Below, one piece after another: positions 6,837-13,171 of a stretch of DNA of 26,674 bases. Position numbers and translations under genes: made by a program. The DNA comes from NORP240 sp046047495 (GTDB lineage Bacteria > Pseudomonadota > Gammaproteobacteria > Pseudomonadales > Pseudohongiellaceae). Position 1 is the first letter of the stretch. Each line of letters starts with the position of its first letter. Where the stretch lies: assembly GCA_046047495.1 (NCBI GenBank), contig JBJOHV010000015.1, positions 1-26,674 on the forward strand, written 5' to 3'. The notes below the pieces were generated by a model. The model saw nothing but the letters and a program-made list of their open reading frames with translations. It did no database searches and was not told the DNA's origin.

Positions 6837-7226
6837 CTAGAACCAGTAATCGGCCACGCAGCGGCCGTCCATGGGCAGATCCTTGAATGTCACCAGCCCC
6901 TCGAAGCGCCGGATGGGCACCTGTGCCACCAGTTCCGGTTCCGTCAACCTTAGGTTCACGGCGATGCCGCGCCTTCCGTCATCCCGGGGCGCCAGTGCCC
7001 GCCAATAGGCCACGCAGCCGCAGGACGGGCAGAAATGAAACCCGATCTCCTTGTCGCCCCGGATATAGACCTGGGTATCTCCGGCCACCCGGATGTCGTC
7101 ACCTTCCCAGCCATAGGCCCACAGCACGCCATAACGCCGGCACACCGTGCAATTGCAGGCGGTGGCTGAGTCGGGCACGCCGTCCAGTTTCCAGGTGACT
7201 GCGCCGCAGTGACAGGACCCTTGCAT
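6837..7226 (-). CDS. GFA/CENP-V family zinc-binding protein
   Basis: The product has 129 residues. Zinc ligands are present as CHC at 5-7, C-N-C-x-x-C at 24-29 and C-P-S-C-G-C at 66-71. The C-terminal part (NLRLTEPELVAQVPIRRFEGLVTF) is typical of the longer GFA subgroup. No enzymatic activity is proven for most members. GGGAG lies 6 nt before the ATG. It precedes the 66-residue gene by 3 nt and is divergent from the methyltransferase at 7388. It is not a recent duplicate of the GFA gene at 3689; the two share little beyond the motifs. Confidence 0.9.
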   Translation of the reverse strand: MQGSCHCGAVTWKLDGVPDSATACNCTVCRRYGVLWAYGWEGDDIRVAGDTQVYIRGDKEIGFHFCPSCGCVAYWRALAPRDDGRRGIAVNLRLTEPELVAQVPIRRFEGLVTFKDLPMDGRCVADYWF

Positions 7227-7387
7227 GATTGACTCCCGTTAATTGATCCGGTGACCAGGCGCAGAGAATAAAAGCTCCATGACCGGATTGCCACTCGCGG
7301 GCAGCGGACTTGTGCTCACCGCCCGCGAGGTGCACCATCGGGAAAAATCAAAGTACGCTGACCACTGTCAATCACCCCTGCGATCCC

Positions 7388-8023
7388 ATGGCTGACCGAG
7401 ACACCTGGAACGCTCGTTACCTGGCCAAGCCCCTGGTGTGGTCCGCCGCCCCCAATGCCCTACTGGCGCAAGCCACCCGGCAACTGACCCCGGGCAAGGC
7501 GTTGGATGTGGCCTGTGGTGAAGGCCGCAACGCCATCCACCTGGCGGAACACGGCTGGCAGGTGACGGCGGTGGATTTTTCCGATGTGGCCATCGGCAAG
7601 GCCCGGCAGATCGCCGCCCAACGCGGCCTCACCATCGATTGGCGGGTGGAGGACATCAATACCCTGACAGTGAGCCCGGCCAGCTTCGATCTGGTGGCGG
7701 TGGTGTTTCTCCACACCGGATCGGCGCAGCGGGCGCAATGGCTGCCCAAGCTGGTGAACGGGGTGGCACCGGGCGGGCTGTTCATCTACATCGGCCACGA
7801 TCCGCGCAACATCGTCGAAGGCGTGGGCGGCCCCCAGGACCCGGATGTATTACCCTCCCTGGAATCCCTGCGGGAAAGCCTGAGCGATTTTCATATCGAG
7901 AGGGCCGAGGTATTCCGCCGCACCGTGACTAACGAAACCGGCCACGGGGAAAAGAGCGGACAGGATTATCAGGACGCGACCGCGCTGGACACGTTCATCA
8001 TCGCCCGGCGCAAGCCGCAATAG
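7388..8023 (+). CDS. Class I SAM-dependent methyltransferase (TehB-like)
   Basis: The product has 211 residues. Motif I is ALDVACGEGRNAIHLAEHG, followed by the acidic residue in VTAVDFSDVAIGKA, VEDIN (motif II region) and FDLVAVVFLHT (motif IV). The C-terminus LDTFIIARRKPQ completes the Rossmann-like sheet. The W-x-x-R-Y opening is common in TehB/thiopurine-type small-molecule methyltransferases, which act on tellurite, selenite or thiols; the true substrate is unknown. The ATG at 7388 matches the family start MADRDTWNARY; no strong ribosome binding site is seen. It is convergent with the Tpm-type gene, so two related detoxifying methyltransferases face each other. Confidence 0.88.
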   Translation: MADRDTWNARYLAKPLVWSAAPNALLAQATRQLTPGKALDVACGEGRNAIHLAEHGWQVTAVDFSDVAIGKARQIAAQRGLTIDWRVEDINTLTVSPASFDLVAVVFLHTGSAQRAQWLPKLVNGVAPGGLFIYIGHDPRNIVEGVGGPQDPDVLPSLESLRESLSDFHIERAEVFRRTVTNETGHGEKSGQDYQDATALDTFIIARRKPQ

Positions 8024-8034
8024 TCAATCGTCTG

Positions 8035-8676
8035 TCACTCCCGGGACAGCAACCGCCACACGTTCTCCACCGCATCCACCTTTCCCTTCAGGCCGCCGGT
8101 GATCGGCTTGCTGTGCAACAGGGTCATGTCGTAGGCGCCTTCGTAATGCAGCCGCACCTCCTTGTTGTTGACAGAAAAAGGAGGGCCCGCCATGTGGGAC
8201 TGATCATAGGCCAGGGAGATCAACAATTGGGGCGCCCTGGCGCTGATGTTGGTGAGGTGTCGGGTGTAGCGCTGGCGCATGGGCTCCGGCAGGGCGATCA
8301 GGGCCGCCCGGTCATACACCGCATCCACCGGTCGCAAGGTGTCGCGGCTCAGGGCATACACATCCCCCACGTACACATCCAGGTTGGGCGCGGCATAGAG
8401 TTTGAGATTGCCGACCGGTGTCACAACCGGCTGCACACCCAGCTCGTCAAACAATTGTTCGATGGCGGATTCCACCAGCTCCACAGCGGCCACCTTGTAG
8501 CCCTTGCCCAGCAGCCAGGCGATGTCCAGGGTCTTGCCGCACATCGGCACAAACACCCGGCTGCCGGGAGCCAGCTTAAGCGTGTCAAGGTGGCTGACCA
8601 GCAGGGGATTGACCGCGGTCTCGTGAAAACCGATTTCGTTATTGCGCCATTTCTCGTGCCAGAATTCAGCGTTCAT
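8035..8676 (-). CDS. tpm: Thiopurine S-methyltransferase
   Basis: The product has 213 residues, close to the usual 215-220 of bacterial Tpm. It shows the family opening NAEFWHEKWRNNEIGFHE and the diagnostic SAM motif FVPMCGKTLDIAWLLGKGY, then VAAVELVESAIEQLF and YDRAALIALPEPMRQRY. Bacterial Tpm methylates thiopurines and volatilises selenium and tellurium oxyanions in the cytoplasm. The ATG is preceded by GAGGA about 12 nt upstream. The DUF1801 gene ends 43 nt upstream on the same strand, so the two may be cotranscribed. Confidence 0.93.
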   Translation of the reverse strand: MNAEFWHEKWRNNEIGFHETAVNPLLVSHLDTLKLAPGSRVFVPMCGKTLDIAWLLGKGYKVAAVELVESAIEQLFDELGVQPVVTPVGNLKLYAAPNLDVYVGDVYALSRDTLRPVDAVYDRAALIALPEPMRQRYTRHLTNISARAPQLLISLAYDQSHMAGPPFSVNNKEVRLHYEGAYDMTLLHSKPITGGLKGKVDAVENVWRLLSRE

Positions 8677-8719
8677 GGAGCTGATGCTTTCCTCTTGTTG
8701 GTTATCCAGGGCTTCCGGG

Positions 8720-9118
8720 TCAACGTGACTGCAGCTGTTGCTTGAGATCCCTATAGGCTGACTCGATCAGCGCCGTCAGGGCCGCCCCGTCGACAGGCGT
8801 ATCGGGGCGCAGCTTCACATGCCGCATGTGCTTGCCCGTTCCCGTGAGCAGACTCTCCGGGTCCGGCAAGTATGCGCCCTGAAAGAATCCCAGATTCACA
8901 TGGGAGGTGAACACATCCACATAGGCGAGGGCGGCGCCCTGCACACAGGCGGTGGGCTGGCCATCGTGCAGCGTTTCGGTCACATCGGCGCCGCAGCTGC
9001 GCACGACACCATACCAGTGTTTGGCCAGCGCGCCCAGGGCGCCGGCATGTTCATCGAACCAACGGGCCACCTGGGGGTCGGCATGAGTGGCGCTTTCCAG
9101 CAGGAATAGACGGGTCAT
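8720..9118 (-). CDS. DUF1801 domain protein (YdhG-like)
   Basis: The product has 132 residues. The core HVNLGFFQGAYLPDPESLL, then GTGKHMRHVKL, is the hallmark of DUF1801/YdhG proteins, followed by the usual C-terminal helix with LIESAYRDLKQ. The family is widespread, soluble and without a defined function. It lies directly upstream of tpm on the same strand (43-nt gap). The ribosome binding site is weak (GGAT). Confidence 0.82.
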   Translation of the reverse strand: MTRLFLLESATHADPQVARWFDEHAGALGALAKHWYGVVRSCGADVTETLHDGQPTACVQGAALAYVDVFTSHVNLGFFQGAYLPDPESLLTGTGKHMRHVKLRPDTPVDGAALTALIESAYRDLKQQLQSR

Positions 9119-9373
9119 GTCAAAATATCCACCATGATTCTGTGCATCAGGCCAATCTGCCGTGCGGTGTCCATGACATCAAACCTGGTTGGCGGGATCA
9201 ACTGCGGGGTGGGTTCTTCTAGCGATCGGCCGGTGTGACGAGGCCAAATTGCGAGAGAATCAAACTGAAGCCCACTGCCGAATCGCAGCCTACTGTTATC
9301 GCTGCAATCCATTGGAGTGCAGCTTGAAAATGCATCATCCCGCTCATTGGCTACGGCAAGTCTGCAACCGGGT

Positions 9374-9913
9374 TCAAACCGTCAGCGCCAACACACAAAC
9401 GGAGTACAGCGCAAACAACACCGACCACAGCTTGAAGCGTTGCGGAAACACCATGACCAGAACCATCAGCAAGATGCCCACCGAAGGCACGGCGATGGAC
9501 GGCACGATGGCGTTCTTGTACATGAAGATGTTCACGTAGGGTCCGACCAGGAAGTACAGCAACATTGACAAGGCGGAAAGCCGACCGAGGTGCTGGCTCT
9601 CCTTCAACATGTCCAGTTCGCCTTCCTCCGGCGCCGAGAGTGCCATCTCGGCGGCACCGTAAAGACAGGAGGAGCCGAATACCAGCACGATGAAGTCCGG
9701 GAACGTCCACTTCTCGATGGTGCGAAGGCCCCATCCCACCCACCACAGCTGCAGAATGTACAGCATGATACTGAATGCCCAGACCACCGACGACCAGTGA
9801 AAGATCACCCGATCATGCGCACGGGTTTGCAACGCCATGGTGTGTAACAGCCGTGTGATGGCCAGGCCGAGGATGATGGAGACGGCGATAAAAATGTATT
9901 CGTGCTGGGTCAT
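9374..9913 (-). CDS. Integral membrane protein of unknown function
   Basis: The product has 179 residues with about five or six hydrophobic helices: EYIFIAVSIILGLAITRLL, WSSVVWAFSIMLYILQLWWVG, FIVLVFGSSCLYGAAEMAL, LSMLLYFLVGPYVNIFMY, AVPSVGILLMVLVMVF and LWSVLFALYSVCVLAL. I do not recognise a named family, and no catalytic motif is evident. The start at 9913 was chosen because it lies one base after the stop of the DUF4345-like gene, with GGAAAG inside that gene's end, so the two are translationally coupled. A further-upstream start would overlap that gene. Confidence 0.78.
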   Translation of the reverse strand: MTQHEYIFIAVSIILGLAITRLLHTMALQTRAHDRVIFHWSSVVWAFSIMLYILQLWWVGWGLRTIEKWTFPDFIVLVFGSSCLYGAAEMALSAPEEGELDMLKESQHLGRLSALSMLLYFLVGPYVNIFMYKNAIVPSIAVPSVGILLMVLVMVFPQRFKLWSVLFALYSVCVLALTV

Positions 9914-9914
9914 G

Positions 9915-10292
9915 CTAGTCTTTCCACAGGGCTGTGGCTGCCAGGGCCGCCGTGGCCACTTCGTACAACAGTGCGCCGTAGGTGTAGCCGCCCACATCAT
10001 CGACTGCCGCCACCAGGGAAATCAAGCGCGCCACCGCCAGCGCCCCGATGGCCAGCGCGAGCAACGCCAGGCCAGACCGGTAAAACTCCGGCTTGCGCAG
10101 CGCCAGCAGACAGAACAGGCCAATGCCGGTTTGCAGCCCGCCATACATGGCACCGACCTCCGCAAAGGCATCGCCATTAGTCATTGCCAGTCCGGCGAAC
10201 CCGGCGGGGACGCCCGGGGATACCAGGCTCACCAGCCCGTAGGCCATAAACACCAGCGCCGAAACGCCCAATACGGATCTTCCTAACAGCAT
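9915..10292 (-). CDS. DUF4345-like small membrane protein
   Basis: The product has 125 residues and four predicted transmembrane helices: LGVSALVFMAYGLVSLV, GGLQTGIGLFCLLAL, SGLALLALAIGALAVARL and ALLYEVATAALAATAL. The GLVSLVSPG opening and the MYGGLQTGIGLF helix match DUF4345-type proteins, which have no known activity. It forms a two-gene unit with the membrane protein at 9374-9913. Confidence 0.75.
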   Translation of the reverse strand: MLLGRSVLGVSALVFMAYGLVSLVSPGVPAGFAGLAMTNGDAFAEVGAMYGGLQTGIGLFCLLALRKPEFYRSGLALLALAIGALAVARLISLVAAVDDVGGYTYGALLYEVATAALAATALWKD

Positions 10293-10517
10293 GCCCTGGT
10301 GTGCTCCTGTGCAGTTTGACGGGGTAAGCCTGAGGTCATCGCTTTGACATTGCAGGCCGCTTGGAAACCTGATCGGTATTTACGTCGTGGGCAGGCGTTC
10401 GGTTCAGAGAGTACCCTCGCGCCTTAGCGGCCGCATCGTTCTCACGTGTTTGGGTTGTTTTTGTGGCTACGTGCTTCTGTGGCAGCAACCTTTTATGTCT
10501 GGGTAAAACACACTGCG

Positions 10518-10976
10518 CTACAGCTTGCGCCCCAGTTTTCGCTCAGCCAGTCGCCGTTCCCATCCGGGGCTTATGAAGCTTACCACTTCAAATGCGATCA
10601 GTCCCTGAACGATCAGCCCGACCCCAAGACCAGCAAAAATAATATAGACCACGGGCTCGCCATGAAAGGCGACAAGAAACACTGCCGCCAAAACCACATA
10701 GATAATCAAGAATTCATAAAACTCCTTCATGCGCTTGGCATACAGGAGGGCCCGTTGTTCATCGGCTTTCAACTCATTTTCATTCGGCATTGGCTCGTCC
10801 TCTGGTTGTAGAAGAGATAGATCTACCTCAAACACAGAAGCAAGCGCCTTGCACGTTTCCATGCTCGGCCGGTGGCCTTGTTCGATCCGCTGAATGGTTC
10901 GGGTGGTCACGTTGGCCATTTCGGCCAACTGGCTTTGCGACCACCCCCTCTTCAGTCGCAGCTTTCTTACAATCAT
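10518..10976 (-). CDS. XRE-type HTH fused to a 2TM membrane domain
   Basis: The product has 152 residues. Residues 1-57 are a clear XRE helix-turn-helix (LRLKRGWSQSQLAEMANVTTRTIQRIEQG, then LASVFEVDLS). Residues 75-150 match the 2TM domain pattern: an AKRMKEFYEF helix, FLIIYVVLAAVFLVAF, VYIIFAGLGVGLIVQGL, then a basic WERRLAERKLG tail. It should be a membrane-tethered regulator. Its HTH is of the same subtype as in the HTH-DUF805 protein at 5952-6494 (shared WSQ.QLA, RTIQR.E and LASVF-V), while the membrane domains differ. Three phased repeats upstream (11035-11062) are a candidate operator. AAGG lies 8 nt before the ATG. Confidence 0.87.
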   Translation of the reverse strand: MIVRKLRLKRGWSQSQLAEMANVTTRTIQRIEQGHRPSMETCKALASVFEVDLSLLQPEDEPMPNENELKADEQRALLYAKRMKEFYEFLIIYVVLAAVFLVAFHGEPVVYIIFAGLGVGLIVQGLIAFEVVSFISPGWERRLAERKLGRKL

Positions 10977-11034
10977 GGCGCAACCCTTGCGGTTTGAGGT
11001 GAGCCGATTCTTGCGGATCCAGGACGGATGTAAA

Positions 11035-11063
11035 ACGAAACGAACACGAAATTCACACGAAAT
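11035..11063. promoter_or_regulatory. Three direct repeats with 11-bp spacing, candidate operator
   Basis: ACGAAA occurs at 11035, 11046 and 11057, exactly 11 bp apart; the last two copies extend to ACACGAAAT. They lie 59-87 bp upstream of the HTH-2TM start codon. One-helical-turn phasing suggests a cooperatively bound regulator, possibly the HTH-2TM protein itself. Confidence 0.5.
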
Positions 11064-11127
11064 CCCTATGACAGTTTAATAAAATCAGCAGGTTGCCAAC
11101 GCAGTTTCGCAGCGCGCGATGACTGGC

Positions 11128-11433
11128 TCAATTTCTCGGTTTCTTGTCAATTAGAACATCCTGCTGCCATTTTCCAGGATTCTTGTCAGTGCGGTGAATA
11201 CAGCCAACCCAGCAGCATGGCCTCTTCTTACCTTCGAGAAGCTCCTCAACGGTCCGTTCAATCCGCTTTGCTCGTGTTTTTTCCTGCTTCGCATCCTCAA
11301 TCCAGCAAATGAATTCGTTTCGGGCAATGGGTGTCAGGTCTTCCCATAAACCACGGACCTGCTTTGTCTTGCTGAGGGCACCGGCCAGGTCTGCGGGGAT
11401 TTCGTGTACGAGGCCGCCAGATAAAGTCGACAT
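11128..11433 (-). CDS. YdeI/OmdA-type protein (bacteriocin-protection family)
   Basis: The product has 101 residues. The helical core EIPADLAGALSKTKQVRGLWEDLTPIARNEFICWIEDAKQEKTRAKRIE is typical of the OmdA domain (YdeI or OmpD-associated), including the P-x-D-L-x-x-A-L start and the R-x-x-R-I-x-x-T ending with KRPCCW after it. Full YdeI proteins are about 190 residues with a DUF1801-like part in front; here only the OmdA domain is present. Family members have been linked to resistance to bacteriocins or cationic peptides, but this is not shown for single-domain forms. Base composition is lower in GC than its surroundings, suggesting acquisition. Confidence 0.8.
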   Translation of the reverse strand: MSTLSGGLVHEIPADLAGALSKTKQVRGLWEDLTPIARNEFICWIEDAKQEKTRAKRIERTVEELLEGKKRPCCWVGCIHRTDKNPGKWQQDVLIDKKPRN

Positions 11434-11530
11434 GAATGACTTACCTAAAATATCTGTTCGGTTGGATTACTATCCACTACGACACGATAGTGGATGAATG
11501 GAAACCCCGTTCACTTAATTGGTAGTAGAT

Positions 11531-11587
11531 CACCTGAATTAAGTCGACCCACGAAGCGGGGTCGGCTTGAATGAATTGTTAGGTGCG
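11531..11587 (-). repeat. attC-like integron recombination site, outer core degenerate
   Basis: On the minus strand the site reads ACCTAAC, matching the RYYYAAC core, followed by the stem AATTCATTCAAGCC, GACCCCGCTTCGTGGGTC and GACTTAATTCAGGT. The two halves pair with a few unpaired bases, as in attC sites of superintegrons. The expected distal GTTRRRY core is replaced by TCAGGTG. The last codons of the DUF2306 gene are read from this site. Confidence 0.6.
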
Positions 11588-12174
11588 CGATTGAATAGCC
11601 ATTCTGCGAAAAGCACGTTTGGAATCCAGCAAAGCCAGGCTATGAACGGGTAGGAGGCTTCGAACGGAATGCCTGAAAGCATGCCGACGGGCAGATAGAT
11701 ACGCAGCGTGACGGCCGCAAACGTCAGTGCGAAGTTCCGCACCATCCATTTACGATGATCTGCCACTGCACCGCCACGGATGGATTTGAACGCCATTGCT
11801 CCAGTGAAAAGCCAAGCCAACGCCAGGCATGCGAAGCCAAGCCTTCCTGCCGCTCCGCCAAAAGCAAATACTGACATGTAGAGTCCGGCCAGGCCCCCGA
11901 AAAGAACGCCTATGCCTAGATAGGCACGCCCGAGCCACCGATGAAACTCACTGTACTTCTGGCGGAGTCGCGAGGAAAACTGAAATGGCCCAAGTGCTAG
12001 CGCGACCGATGAGGCAAAGATGTGAGTGTAGACGGCTGATTTGTGTGCCAGGAACGTGGCCCTCATATCGGGATGGACGGCCTCGCCTAGTGGTAGCAGT
12101 ACATAGACGACTACGGCGTAGCCGGCTACGCCTAGTGCCAAGAAGTAAAGAATTACTGTGCTGAGTAGTTTCAT
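11539..12174 (-). CDS. DUF2306 membrane protein with an attC-encoded tail
   Basis: The product has 211 residues with six to seven hydrophobic helices. The DUF2306 features are HKSAVYTHIFASSVALALGPFQF, then HRWLGRAYL and DHRKWMVRNFALTFAAVTLRIY, with the conserved histidines of that family; function is unknown, possibly heme or quinone binding. The last 13 residues, NNSFKPTPLRGST, are a sequence often seen at the end of proteins from integron gene cassettes because it is read from the attC site; the stop codon lies in the site too. A partial core, GCGTTATGC, lies just upstream of the start. It is probably a captured cassette now fixed away from an integrase. Confidence 0.85.
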   Translation of the reverse strand: MKLLSTVILYFLALGVAGYAVVVYVLLPLGEAVHPDMRATFLAHKSAVYTHIFASSVALALGPFQFSSRLRQKYSEFHRWLGRAYLGIGVLFGGLAGLYMSVFAFGGAAGRLGFACLALAWLFTGAMAFKSIRGGAVADHRKWMVRNFALTFAAVTLRIYLPVGMLSGIPFEASYPFIAWLCWIPNVLFAEWLFNRAPNNSFKPTPLRGST

Positions 12175-12203
12175 AGGCGCATAACGCTTTACTAAGATAC
12201 GCT

Positions 12204-12276
12204 TGGACTGACCCTAGAGCCGTGGACACTGTCAATGGTTACAATTGAAAGTGTCCACGGTTCTAGGGGCAGTCCA
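12204..12276. mobile_element. 73-bp palindrome resembling two abutted IS3-type ends (MITE-like)
   Basis: Left arm 12204-12230 and right arm 12250-12276 match over 27 bp with two mismatches, and pairing continues with TCAAT inside. The ends read TGGACTG-CCCTAGA-CCGTGGACACT, close in style to terminal inverted repeats of IS3-family elements. No transposase is present and no clear target duplication is seen. The element interrupts the small membrane ORF at 12277-12407. Confidence 0.6.
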
Positions 12277-12407
12277 GTACATAGGACGACGGCGTCGTGA
12301 GTCCAACGTTGCTTTCGATCACTTACTCGATATTTGATATGGAAGAAAATTGTTGCTGCCAGGGATACAAGCGCACCTAGAACGATACTGAAGGTTCCGA
12401 ATATCAT
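12277..12407 (-). pseudogene. Truncated small membrane ORF interrupted by the palindrome
   Basis: From the ATG at 12407 the frame encodes MIFGTFSIVLGALVSLAATIFFHIKYR, a single hydrophobic helix, then SDRKQRWTHDAVVLC before entering the palindrome at 12276. Beyond that, residues such as TGLPLEPW are simply the translated repeat, and the frame stops at 12192. The N-terminus looks protein-like, but the original gene cannot be identified. It is probably a remnant. Confidence 0.4.
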
Positions 12408-12752
12408 GACTTCATCACCAATTTGCGACTAGAAACATAACATTTAAAATAGCGGGCCTTCTTTGTTCCCGCTGTTTGGCCGAGTCTAAACCCGAACCCC
12501 ATGGTTGTGAACAATAAGTTTGGGACCCAGAAACTCAGTCTCTGGGGATACTGGGTTTCTCTGTAATTTGGAATCCGGGAACCCTGAATCTCCGATAAAG
12601 GGTTTCCCCGTATCCCGGAGCGGGGCACTCCAACCTGCTGCTTCAGCGAGGAATTACTCCATGCCGCATCGGATAACCCCATGCAGACCCGTGATCTACA
12701 TGCGCGGGGGGTTTAGCTCTGACTTTACTGGAACGTTTCCGCGGAAACGCCC
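12408..12752. other. Intergenic region with imperfect palindromes, no convincing gene
   Basis: Two hairpins are visible: AGAAACTCAGT (12529-12539) pairs with ACTGGGTTTCT (12550-12560) with one mismatch, and GGGAACCCT (12578-12586) pairs with AGGGTTTCCC (near 12599-12608) with one bulge. An open frame on the minus strand (12404-12682) crosses these repeats and has no protein-like pattern. The region looks like repeat debris. Confidence 0.5.
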
Positions 12753-12780
12753 TTAGCTGTTTTCCAGTAACTCCAGCCAA
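12725..12780 (-). terminator. Two-layer hairpin at the 3' end of the VOC gene
   Basis: A perfect 16-bp palindrome CGTTTCCGCGGAAACG (12734-12749) lies just after the VOC stop codon on the minus strand. It is bracketed by TTACTGGAA (12725-12733) and TTCCAGTAA (12772-12780); the second lies in the last codons of the gene. The fold may end transcription or protect the mRNA end. There is no U-tract. Confidence 0.45.
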
Positions 12781-13157
12781 TTGCCGTCCGGGTCCTCCAC
12801 CATGGCGATGGTGACTCCGGGGCGGATGGTCTTGGCGGGCACGGGGATCTTGTAGCCGGCGTTGCCGATGTGGGTGAGGGCGTCGTTGAGATTGCTGACG
12901 TGGATGGTCCAGTAGCGGTAGCCGGTGGCGGCGCGCAGGCCGCCGATGATGCCGTCGGCCTTGGGGGCGGGGTCGATGTCGACGATCTTCACCACCGTGT
13001 CGCCGGCCTTGAGGCGGCGCATGGTGCCGCCGCCGGGCATGGGGATGGTGGCTTCGTGGGGCAGGCCCAGCACATCATGGTAGAACGTCATCATGGCCTC
13101 GGGGTTGCGGGTTAGGATGCCGATGTCGATGGCGGACTTGGTGATGTGCAGGGTCAT
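12753..13157 (-). CDS. VOC superfamily protein (glyoxalase/bleomycin resistance fold)
   Basis: The product has 134 residues. Two beta-alpha-beta-beta-beta units are visible: AIDIGILTRNPEAMMTFYHDVLGLP and YRYWTIHVSNLNDALTHIGNAGYKI, ending VAMVEDPDGNWLELLE-like (TIAMVEDPDGNWLELLENS), the typical VOC metal-binding end with its Glu. The family includes glyoxalase I, dioxygenases and epimerases; the substrate cannot be read from sequence. The start was chosen at 13157, with GAGGA 7 nt upstream; longer frames run into the aldehyde dehydrogenase. The gap to that gene is 14 nt, so the two form an operon, suggesting a shared aldehyde or ketone pathway. Confidence 0.88.
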   Translation of the reverse strand: MTLHITKSAIDIGILTRNPEAMMTFYHDVLGLPHEATIPMPGGGTMRRLKAGDTVVKIVDIDPAPKADGIIGGLRAATGYRYWTIHVSNLNDALTHIGNAGYKIPVPAKTIRPGVTIAMVEDPDGNWLELLENS

Positions 13158-13171
13158 ATCAGTGTCCTCGG

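Noticed and set aside
9119..9373. Possible small gene (about 65 codons, minus strand, 9115-9312)
   Set aside because: No ribosome binding site, no protein-like pattern, and it overlaps the start of the DUF1801 gene. The stretch is better read as a plain intergenic region with the promoter of that gene.
11128..11433. Toxin-immunity or defence gene because of the bacteriocin-protection family name
   Set aside because: The name rests on one family member; there is no toxin or defence partner next to it and only the short OmdA domain is present.
12404..12682. 92-codon minus-strand frame
   Set aside because: It reads through the imperfect palindromes, has no ribosome binding site and its sequence simply mirrors the repeats.
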